DNA from: an uncultured Ruminococcus sp.
GTDB taxonomy: Bacteria; Bacillota; Clostridia; Oscillospirales; Ruminococcaceae
Assembly: GCA_947175975.1 (NCBI GenBank)
Contig: CAMWOX010000123.1
Coordinates: 1-5,369, forward strand
Length of the DNA: 5,369 bases
Reading direction: 5' to 3'
The notes under the pieces are model-generated. The model saw nothing but the letters and a program-made list of their open reading frames with translations. It was not told the DNA's origin and searched no databases. Made by a program: the position numbers and the translations under genes. Below are positions 1-5,230 of this stretch, one piece after another (position 1 is the first letter of the stretch; the number at the start of each line of letters is the position of its first letter).

Positions 1-608
1 TAACAGGATTGTGTATCATCCTGCTTTTCCGGTATCAAAGATCCGTTCTGAATCCCCTCCAGTGCCGGGAGGATCAGCTCCGCACCAAGCTTTGCAAGAC
101 GGTCATGGAGTTCTTCGGCAATCTCATTTACCCGGATTGTAATACTTTTTTTCAGGAGCATATCGCCTGTGTCGAGTCCCTCCGCCATCTGCATAATCGT
201 CACACCTGTTTCTGTTTCGCCGTTGAGAAGACAATGCTGTATCGGTGCAGCGCCTCTGTATTTCGGCAGTAATGATGCATGAATATTAATACAGCCATAT
301 TTCGGGAGTTCCAGAATTTCTTTCGGCAGAATCTGTCCATATGCTGCAACAACAATGCAGTCCGGCTGTAACTTTTTCAGATATTCCAATGCTTTTTGAG
401 CGTCTTCGCCCTTTCTGAGAGAATTGGGCTGACAGATACTGATGCCATATTCCAACGCTTTCTTCTTAACTGGTGAAAACTGCAATTTCATTTTTCTTCC
501 ATTGGGCTTATCCGGCTGTGTAAAAACAGCTTTCACTTCATGACGAGATGCCAATACTTCCAGACAGGGTACAGCGAATGCAGGTGTCCCCATGAATACA
601 ATTTTCAT
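1..608 (-). CDS. fmt: Methionyl-tRNA formyltransferase, 3' end cut by window edge
   Basis: Transfers a formyl group from 10-formyl-tetrahydrofolate to Met-tRNA(fMet) in the cytoplasm, making the initiator tRNA for bacterial translation. My translation from the ATG at 608 opens MKIVFMGTPAFAVP, the classic Fmt N-terminus, and stays open for 202 codons to the window edge; the family is about 310 residues, so the C-terminal tRNA-binding domain is missing. The catalytic triad is present at the usual E. coli numbers: Asn108 and His110 in NIHASLLP, and Asp146 in GLDTGDM. The folate and tRNA loop (LLPKYRGAAPIQ, 113-124) and the QPDKPNGRK loop (31-39) are also intact. The start lies 9 nt after the def stop, and its GGAGG (623-627) sits inside the last def codons, 14 nt from the ATG, which suggests coupled translation. 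It is the last visible gene of the operon. Identification is secure. Confidence 0.96.
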   Translation of the reverse strand, partial: MKIVFMGTPAFAVPCLEVLASRHEVKAVFTQPDKPNGRKMKLQFSPVKKKALEYGISICQPNSLRKGEDAQKALEYLKKLQPDCIVVAAYGQILPKEILELPKYGCINIHASLLPKYRGAAPIQHCLLNGETETGVTIMQMAEGLDTGDMLLKKSITIRVNEIAEELHDRLAKLGAELILPALEGIQNGSLIPEKQDDTQSC

Positions 609-617
609 ACTAAAAAA

Positions 618-1082
618 TTACGCCTCCTCTGCAAGCTCTACAAATTCTTCTACAAGATCCAGAAATAGTTTTCCATCCAGGTGATCAATTTCATGGCAAG
701 CCGCACGGCAGGCAAGCTCCTGCAATCGCAGTTCAAAAAATTCGCCGTTACGATCCTGCGCACGGACAGTACATTTATTAGGACGGACAACATAGCCCCA
801 TTGATCCGGACAGGATAAACAACCCTCGATATCACGCTGTTTACCGCTTTTCTTGATGATTTCCGGATTGATAAACTCAATCAAGCCGTCACCTGGATCA
901 ATCACAGCAATTCTCTTGCGGATGCCGACCTGGGGTGCTGCAAGTCCAACCCCCTGTGCTTTATAGAGCGTTTCGCTCATATCATCGAGCAACTGCCAGA
1001 GCTTTTCATCAAATTTTTCTACTGTTCTGCATTTTGCACGCAGAATCGGATCTTCTTTTGTGACAATTTTTCTGATTGCCAT
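618..1082 (-). CDS. def: Peptide deformylase
   Basis: Metalloenzyme that removes the formyl group from the N-terminal methionine of new proteins, undoing the Fmt reaction encoded just downstream. At 154 residues it has normal length for the short (type I-like) class. All three signature motifs are visible: GVGLAAPQVG at 44-53, EGCLS at 86-90 with the metal-ligand Cys88, and HEIDHLDG at 130-137 with ligands His130 and His134 and the catalytic Glu131. Two positions next to the metal site are cysteine: Cys91 (EGCLSCP, more often Val, Ile or Phe) and Cys129 (CHEIDH, usually QHEIDH). The enzyme should be active because the ligands and glutamate are kept. The region upstream of the ATG is purine-rich (GAGAGTGAAAG) rather than a clean AGGAGG, so the ribosome site is weak. 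It lies 54 nt after priA and 9 nt before fmt. Confidence 0.97.
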   Translation of the reverse strand: MAIRKIVTKEDPILRAKCRTVEKFDEKLWQLLDDMSETLYKAQGVGLAAPQVGIRKRIAVIDPGDGLIEFINPEIIKKSGKQRDIEGCLSCPDQWGYVVRPNKCTVRAQDRNGEFFELRLQELACRAACHEIDHLDGKLFLDLVEEFVELAEEA

Positions 1083-1135
1083 ACTTTCACTCTCTTTCTC
1101 TCTGTAACAATAAAGTTCCAGAAAATAAATAATAT

Positions 1136-1165
1136 ATTATATACCTGTGCTGCCGTTCATATCCA
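1136..1165 (-). promoter_or_regulatory. Candidate internal promoter for def-fmt
   Basis: On the minus strand a perfect TATAAT (1136-1141) overlaps the priA stop, with TGGATA (1160-1165, four of six matches to TTGACA) 18 nt upstream. A transcript would start near 1129, about 47 nt before def. The AT-rich setting makes a chance TATAAT likely, so confidence is low. Confidence 0.3.
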
Positions 1166-3185
1166 CATAGACATGAATTTTTGCAACTTCTTTTATTTTC
1201 GCTGATTTTTCCAGTGTTTCCCTCATAAATTGCCGGAATACATGGGTATTCTTGCATTTGAGAATCATTCTCCAGCGATGCTTGCCGCCGATTTTCCCGT
1301 ATGTGCATGGAACAGGTCCTAGTATTCTCAGCGGGATTTTTTCAGGATAATTTTTCAGGACTTCCTGCATACACTGTGAAAATTTCTGTGCGCCTATTAC
1401 TAGTTTCTGCTCATCCTGATGTGTGAATCCAACAACACAGATATCACAGTACGGCGGAAACAACAGGACTTTCCTCAATGCGAGTTCCTCTTTGGCAAAA
1501 GCTTCATAATTCTGTTCGGCAGACAAGCGAAGAACATAATGTTCTGGCATAAATGTCTGCAAAATAGCATAACCTGCCTTTTCTGCTCTGCCCCCTCTGC
1601 CGACAACCTGCGTAATCAGACTGAATGTCCGTTCATAGCTCTTGAAATCTCCTGCAAAAAGAGCTTTATCGACAGAAACAACACCAACAAGCGTCACATT
1701 CGGAAAATCCAATCCCTTGCCAATCATCTGTGTGCCGAGCATAATATCATATTCTCCCTTGCGGAACGCTTCAAAATTCTGCTCATAGGCATTTTTCTTG
1801 CCAGTTGTATCAGCATCCATTCTTAGAATCCGGGCATGTGGCAGTCTTTCGGAAAGCTCCTCTTCCAGACGCTGTGTCCCGAAACCCATTCTACGTAGTT
1901 TTCTGCCATTACAGGAGGGACAGTTCTCCGGGACAGGCTGTGAAAATCCACAGTAATGACAGTGCAGTAACTGATCTGTCTTGTGCCATGTCATAGGAAT
2001 CGAACAATTTTGACAATAAACAGGTTGGTTACAAATACAGCAACTAATAATCGTATGATAGCCACGGCGGTTCAGTAACAGAATGCTTTGTTCGTGGTTT
2101 TCAAGATTTTGCCGTATTGCCTGGAATAATCTACGGCTGAATACAGACTGATTGCCGTCTTGCCGTTCCGTTCTCATGTCAATCACTTCCACTTCCGGAA
2201 GCACTGCATTGCCGTAACGCTGGTTCAGTTCCACAAGCTGATAAATATTTTTCTTTGCATTATAATAGCTTTCAATCTTTGGCGTTGCAGAAGACGGCAA
2301 CAGAACCGCTCCATGCCAGCGGCAGCGATATTTTGCAACCTCAATTGTATCATAACGTGGTGCGGACTCGGATTTATAGGATTGTTCACCCTCTTCATCC
2401 ATGATAATCAAGCCGATATGCTGTAATGGTGCAAAGATAGCACTTCTTGTGCCAATGACAAAATCCGCATCTCCTGTTCTGGCACGTTCATAAGCCAGTC
2501 TACGCTCACTGTCGGATAGTCTGCTGTGCATGAGTGCAACACGGCTTCCGAAACGATTCTGAAAACGCTGTACAGTCTGTGGTGTCAGACTGATCTCCGG
2601 CAGTAGTAATAACACAGATCTGCCAAGTGCAAGTGTTCTTTCTGCGAGTGCCTCAAATATGGAAGTTTTTCCGCTTCCGGTAATGCCTTTTAACAGAAAA
2701 CAGGAAGGCTGATCTGTTTCCAGACATGGTGCAATAGTATCATATGCTTTCTGCTGTTCCTGTGAGAGAATCAGCTCCGGCAAGTCTTTCTGGATCTGAA
2801 CGGGTTCTGCCAGTTTTTTTCTGGTGCTTCCGGATTTATTTCTGGTCACACCAGGCGGCAGCATTGCTTTGATCGCATCATAATATGTACAGAATGTGTT
2901 TTCACGTAGCCAGTGTACAAGTGCCAGTTGTTCCGGATTCAATACAGGCATCTTATCCGGAACAGATTGAATCGATTTCAACACAATTCCGGAATCAGAA
3001 TGAAATTCTGATTCCGGTTTGACTTCCAGGACAAAACCAACTGTGCTTTTATCAGATTTTCCAAATGGAACAAATACTTTACAACCAACTGCACAGGAAA
3101 GATCATCCGGTATCTTGTAATGATATAAAATATCCGCTGCGTATGCACAGCCCACATGCACCGCAACCGCCGCAATCTCAGACAT
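1137..3185 (-). CDS. priA: Primosomal protein N' (replication restart helicase PriA), short form
   Basis: Superfamily 2 3'-5' DNA helicase that recognises stalled forks and D-loops and reloads the replicative helicase. Order: 3'-DNA-binding domain (about 1-110, with VFVPFG at 37-42); helicase lobe 1 with Walker A GITGSGKT (167-174) and motif II DEEGE (263-267); SATP (299-302); zinc-binding insert with eight cysteines as four pairs (382/385, 391/394, 409/412, 422/425); GFGTQR (434-439); motif V GTQMIGKGLDFPNV (484-497); motif VI QVVGRGGR (526-533); C-terminal domain with LGPVPC and HRWRMILK. The Walker A lysine is residue 173, against 230 in E. coli, while the part after it is of similar length, so the protein is short between the DNA-binding domain and helicase, where the winged helix normally lies. 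Motif II has Gly266 where E. coli has the His of DEEH. The ATG overlaps the rpoZ stop by one base (TAATG) with no clear Shine-Dalgarno, suggesting reinitiation. Confidence 0.96.
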   Translation of the reverse strand: MSEIAAVAVHVGCAYAADILYHYKIPDDLSCAVGCKVFVPFGKSDKSTVGFVLEVKPESEFHSDSGIVLKSIQSVPDKMPVLNPEQLALVHWLRENTFCTYYDAIKAMLPPGVTRNKSGSTRKKLAEPVQIQKDLPELILSQEQQKAYDTIAPCLETDQPSCFLLKGITGSGKTSIFEALAERTLALGRSVLLLLPEISLTPQTVQRFQNRFGSRVALMHSRLSDSERRLAYERARTGDADFVIGTRSAIFAPLQHIGLIIMDEEGEQSYKSESAPRYDTIEVAKYRCRWHGAVLLPSSATPKIESYYNAKKNIYQLVELNQRYGNAVLPEVEVIDMRTERQDGNQSVFSRRLFQAIRQNLENHEQSILLLNRRGYHTIISCCICNQPVYCQNCSIPMTWHKTDQLLHCHYCGFSQPVPENCPSCNGRKLRRMGFGTQRLEEELSERLPHARILRMDADTTGKKNAYEQNFEAFRKGEYDIMLGTQMIGKGLDFPNVTLVGVVSVDKALFAGDFKSYERTFSLITQVVGRGGRAEKAGYAILQTFMPEHYVLRLSAEQNYEAFAKEELALRKVLLFPPYCDICVVGFTHQDEQKLVIGAQKFSQCMQEVLKNYPEKIPLRILGPVPCTYGKIGGKHRWRMILKCKNTHVFRQFMRETLEKSAKIKEVAKIHVYVDMNGSTGI
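2989..3017. repeat. Perfect 13-bp inverted repeat inside priA
   Basis: The arms CCGGAATCAGAAT (2989-3001) and ATTCTGATTCCGG (3005-3017) are exact reverse complements around a 3-nt loop. They encode PriA residues 57-66 (PESEFHSDSG), a hydrophilic stretch in the N-terminal DNA-binding domain. The stem is the strongest I see in the window, with no U-tract after it on either strand. Confidence 0.9.
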
Positions 3186-3403
3186 TATTGCAGGATGGTC
3201 TTGTCATCAGCGGATGCTTCAATGATTTTATATTCTCCCCTTGCAAATTCATCCACAGCTGTCTTGACAGGCTTTTCTTCCAGAACCTCATTGTTCTTGT
3301 AAAGCTCGTCAGCAATCTCTCTTGCTCTCTTTGCAACACCGATCACAAGAGAATAACAGCTTTCGTTTTTCGTAATCATCTGGGTAATTGCTGGTCTTAA
3401 CAT
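3185..3403 (-). CDS. rpoZ: DNA-directed RNA polymerase omega subunit
   Basis: Small subunit that helps the beta' subunit fold and join RNA polymerase. The 72-residue product begins MLRPAITQM, matching the usual MLxPSIDxLL opening. It has the conserved core CYSLVIGVAKRARE (16-29) and the C-terminal helix KPVKTAVDEFARGE (44-57). A strong AGGAGGT lies 7 nt before the ATG (3411-3417), the best ribosome site in the operon. The gene follows gmk by 19 nt, the standard neighbour in Firmicutes. Its TAA stop shares a base with the priA ATG. In many Firmicutes coaBC comes next; here it does not. The gene appears intact. Confidence 0.93.
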   Translation of the reverse strand: MLRPAITQMITKNESCYSLVIGVAKRAREIADELYKNNEVLEEKPVKTAVDEFARGEYKIIEASADDKTILQ

Positions 3404-3422
3404 AATAAGAACCTCCTGAAAA

Positions 3423-3992
3423 TTATTGATTTATTTTTAATTCTTCTGCACGGACAATGGATCTGAAATCTGCAATGGCATCTTCCAGAACGTCATTGAT
3501 AATGCAGTAATCATACATATTTTTGCACTGCAATTCTGCCGCCGCCTGTTCAACACGCTTAGCAATGACATCTTCCGATTCCGTTCCTCGAAGAATCAAA
3601 CGCTGTCTAACAGTTTCAAGACTGGGAGGGGCAATAAAAATAAATTTCGCATCCGGTCGAGATTCCCGGATCTGCATTGCTCCCTTGACTTCAATCTCCA
3701 GAATCACATGCTTTCCCTCTGTGAGTGCATCATCAATTGGCTTTTCCAGCGTCCCATAGTAATTGTCACAATAGGACGCATATTCCAAAAATGCATTTTC
3801 GGCAATCAATGTTTCAAATTCTTCATGACGCATGAACCGATAATGTACACCATCAATTTCGCCTTTGCGAGGTGTTCTGGTAGTTGCGGATACAGAATAA
3901 TAATATTTCTCATCCTTGAGGATCTGCCCTAGGATTGTGCCTTTTCCACAACCAGACGGTGCAGAAACAACAATCAGAAGTCCTTCTTGCAT
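3423..3992 (-). CDS. gmk: Guanylate kinase
   Basis: Phosphorylates GMP to GDP with ATP in purine nucleotide metabolism; in Firmicutes the enzyme is a known target of (p)ppGpp. From the start chosen here it has 189 residues, normal for the family. The P-loop is SAPSGCGKGT (10-19). GMP-binding parts follow: SATTRTPRKGE (35-45), FLEYA (68-72) and NYYGT (77-81). The lid and core are recognisable as APPSLETVRQRL and LRGTES. The usual VxLDID strand reads VILEIEVKGA, a conservative Asp-to-Glu change. Start choice: an upstream ATG at 4001 would add three residues (MIY), but the GAAAGG Shine-Dalgarno abuts that ATG with no spacer and sits 9 nt from the ATG at 3992, which I therefore prefer. It lies 26 nt after yicC and 19 nt before rpoZ, and is probably co-transcribed with both. 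Confidence 0.95.
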   Translation of the reverse strand: MQEGLLIVVSAPSGCGKGTILGQILKDEKYYYSVSATTRTPRKGEIDGVHYRFMRHEEFETLIAENAFLEYASYCDNYYGTLEKPIDDALTEGKHVILEIEVKGAMQIRESRPDAKFIFIAPPSLETVRQRLILRGTESEDVIAKRVEQAAAELQCKNMYDYCIINDVLEDAIADFRSIVRAEELKINQ

Positions 3993-4001
3993 GTAGATCA
4001 T

Positions 4002-4007
4002 CCTTTC
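4002..4007 (-). promoter_or_regulatory. gmk ribosome-binding site that decides the start
   Basis: On the minus strand GAAAGG runs straight into the ATG at 4001. With no spacer it cannot serve that codon well, but it is 9 nt from the in-frame ATG at 3992. This favours the shorter protein beginning MQEGLL. Confidence 0.6.
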
Positions 4008-4018
4008 GTTCTATCATA

Positions 4019-4927
4019 TCACTCAATATTCTGAATCTGTTCCCGGATTTTCTCAATCTCGGATTTCAGATCCACAACAATTGCTGTCATCTCCACATCC
4101 TGAATTTTAGAACCGATTGTATTGACTTCACGATTCATTTCCTGGATCAGAAAATCCAATTTCCTGCCGACACTGCTGTCTGTATCCAATAATTTTCTCA
4201 TCTGGGACAGATGACTTCTGAGCCGGACAGTTTCCTCATCCACAGCCGTCTTTTCAGAAAAAATAGCCGCTTCTGTGAGGATTCTCTGTTCATCAATGCC
4301 AGTATTGCCAAGCAGTTCCTGAATTTTTGCGGTCAGTCGTTCTCTGTATTTTGCAGTCAGTTCCGGTGCATTCTGTTCAATCACTGTCAATTTCTCTGAA
4401 ATATACACCAGTCTGTTCTGAATATCCTGCACAAGTTTTGCACCTTCTGTCTCACGCATACCAACAAACGCATCAAGAGCCTGCTGTGCAGCGGTCAGGA
4501 CATCCTGCCGGAGTGCATCCTCATCACATTCTGCTTTTTCCACCCGGAACACATCCGGCAACTGCATCATACTGAGCCAACCCTGTGCATAAAATTGATC
4601 CATTGTGAGATCATATTGATCTAATTCTCCATGATTCCGGTTATAATCTAGCATTGCATCAATATAGCCGTGAATGATTTCCTGATTCACATGAATATCT
4701 GCCTTTTTTCCCTCTGTGAGCGTCACAGAAACGGAAATTTCCACTTTACCCCGGGATATTCTGGTTTTCACAAGAGATTTCAATTCTTCTTCCAGATAAC
4801 TATAATTTCTCCCGATCCGGACATTCTGTTCCAGATACCTGGCATTCACAGATTTCATTTCCACGAGAATATCTTTGTCAGCTGTCTGTATCTGACCCCG
4901 ACCATAGCCTGTCATACTTTTCAGCAT
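4019..4927 (-). CDS. yicC: YicC/YloC family endoribonuclease
   Basis: Member of the YicC family (YloC in Bacillus), with an N-terminal YicC domain and a C-terminal DUF1732 domain. E. coli YicC is reported as an endoribonuclease acting on RNA, including small RNA turnover; activity here is inferred from family. The 302-residue product opens MLKSMTGYGRG, matching the family's SMTxY signature, continues with EMKSVNARYLE, and ends with the conserved tail GRKLDFLIQEMNREVNTIGSK then KSEIEKIREQIQNIE, rich in predicted helix. Start choice: an ATG at 4936 adds three residues (MKI), but AAGGAG touches it with no gap and lies 9 nt from the ATG at 4927; the E. coli protein also begins close to its SMT motif. 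It is the first gene of the leftward operon. The usual neighbour remA is absent between it and gmk. Confidence 0.93.
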   Translation of the reverse strand: MLKSMTGYGRGQIQTADKDILVEMKSVNARYLEQNVRIGRNYSYLEEELKSLVKTRISRGKVEISVSVTLTEGKKADIHVNQEIIHGYIDAMLDYNRNHGELDQYDLTMDQFYAQGWLSMMQLPDVFRVEKAECDEDALRQDVLTAAQQALDAFVGMRETEGAKLVQDIQNRLVYISEKLTVIEQNAPELTAKYRERLTAKIQELLGNTGIDEQRILTEAAIFSEKTAVDEETVRLRSHLSQMRKLLDTDSSVGRKLDFLIQEMNREVNTIGSKIQDVEMTAIVVDLKSEIEKIREQIQNIE

Positions 4928-4936
4928 TATTTTCAT

Positions 4937-4942
4937 CTCCTT
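4937..4942 (-). promoter_or_regulatory. yicC ribosome-binding site that decides the start
   Basis: AAGGAG on the minus strand abuts the ATG at 4936 and is 9 nt from the ATG at 4927. The spacing supports 4927 as the true start, giving MLKSMTGYG. Confidence 0.65.
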
Positions 4943-4958
4943 GTTCTTGAATTAATAA

Positions 4959-4979
4959 AGTCAGTCACAAATCCTGACT
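4959..4979 (-). promoter_or_regulatory. Small hairpin in the operon 5' leader
   Basis: AGTCAG and CTGACT form a perfect 6-bp stem with a 9-nt loop, inside the predicted leader between the promoter and the yicC start. There is no U-tract, so it is not a terminator. It could stabilise the 5' end of the mRNA; the stem is short and chance is possible. Confidence 0.35.
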
Positions 4980-4993
4980 CATCCAATTATATT

Positions 4994-5022
4994 AGTATAC
5001 CACATACTGGTGTAAAAATCAA
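4994..5022 (-). promoter_or_regulatory. Sigma-A-type promoter of the yicC-gmk-rpoZ-priA-def-fmt operon
   Basis: On the minus strand TTGATT (5017-5022) and TATACT (4994-4999) are separated by exactly 17 nt, and TGG precedes the -10, giving an extended -10 (TGnTATACT). Transcription would begin near 4987, leaving a leader of about 60 nt before yicC. The match is strong and correctly placed before the first gene. Confidence 0.75.
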
Positions 5023-5040
5023 GTAGTATTCCAGATAATT

Positions 5041-5069
5041 TTAAAAATTTCAAAGTAAAAAATTTTTAA
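5041..5069. repeat. A+T-only 10-bp inverted repeat between divergent promoters
   Basis: TTAAAAATTT (5041-5050) and AAATTTTTAA (5060-5069) are perfect reverse complements with a 9-nt spacer. The dyad lies 18 nt beyond the leftward -35 and 9 nt before the rightward -35. This is a suitable place for an UP element or an operator shared by both promoters, though low complexity makes chance symmetry easier. Confidence 0.6.
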
Positions 5070-5078
5070 CAAAAAGAC

Positions 5079-5107
5079 TTGCTTTTTTTCAGCGACCGTG
5101 TTATAAT
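5079..5107 (+). promoter_or_regulatory. Promoter of the rightward PLMP-like gene
   Basis: TTGCTT (5079-5084) and a perfect TATAAT (5102-5107) are 17 nt apart, and TGT precedes the -10 (TGnTATAAT), making an extended -10. The -35 is weak (three of six), which the extended -10 and upstream A/T tracts could offset. Transcription would begin near 5114, giving a leader of about 104 nt. Confidence 0.7.
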
Positions 5108-5116
5108 AGTAATATC

Positions 5117-5221
5117 ATGAAATATTTCTGCTATTCGGGGAAGACACCCATCACAAAAAACAGAAATTCTTGCAGACTATTTCTGATGATTCCATTTATG
5201 ACAAGGGGGAGGCACCCATGA
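5117..5221 (+). CDS. Possible 34-codon leader reading frame ending in an ATGA overlap
   Basis: An open frame starts at the ATG at 5117, only a few bases after the predicted transcript start, and ends at TGA 5219-5221, overlapping the ATG of the next gene as ATGA. The peptide would begin MKYFCYSGK and contain PITKN, which echoes the MTKN start of the downstream protein. There is no Shine-Dalgarno before 5117, so it would need leaderless initiation. It may simply be a chance open frame through a duplicated start region. Confidence 0.2.
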   Translation: MKYFCYSGKTPITKNRNSCRLFLMIPFMTRGRHP

Positions 5222-5230
5222 CAAAAAACA
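5137..5230 (+). repeat. Imperfect direct repeat of the ribosome-site and start region
   Basis: The bases 5137-5162 and 5205-5230 match at 23 of 26 positions, offset by 68 bp. The right copy carries the working GGGGGAGG and ATG of the rightward gene. The left copy carries GGGGAAGA and ATC in place of ATG, so it cannot start the same protein. It looks like a tandem duplication whose left copy has decayed, or a duplicated regulatory site. Confidence 0.75.

Larger units (their letters stand above)
4937..5217. other. Divergent intergenic region
   Basis: The 281 bases between the preferred ribosome-site edge of yicC and the rightward gene hold two back-to-back promoters whose -35 boxes are 56 nt apart. 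Between them is a very AT-rich stretch with a 10-bp dyad. The right third is the leader of the rightward gene. I see no terminator, tRNA or known riboswitch here. Confidence 0.8.

Noticed and set aside
9..272. 87-codon plus-strand open frame opposite fmt
   Set aside because: The minus strand here encodes catalytic fmt residues; the plus frame resembles no family.
1087..1308. 73-codon minus-strand frame inside the end of priA
   Set aside because: It lies out of frame within the conserved PriA C-terminal domain and has no known motif.
1419..1826. 135-codon plus-strand open frame opposite priA
   Set aside because: It is wholly antisense to the well-supported priA helicase, has no ribosome site, and its cysteine/phenylalanine-rich composition is typical of a shadow frame.
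2989..3017. 13-bp hairpin read as a transcription terminator
   Set aside because: No U-tract follows the stem on either strand and it lies in the middle of a coding region.
4670..5026. 118-codon plus-strand open frame opposite yicC and its promoter
   Set aside because: It is antisense to the conserved YicC N-terminus and runs through the operon promoter; no ribosome site or family match.
5137..5149. GGGG-AAGACA-CCC in the leader as a terminator or attenuator stem
   Set aside because: Only three to four base pairs and no following U-tract; the adjacent A-tract is on the coding strand.
5137..5230. Direct repeat as the start of a CRISPR array
   Set aside because: Only two imperfect copies, and the second overlaps a gene's start codon and coding region.
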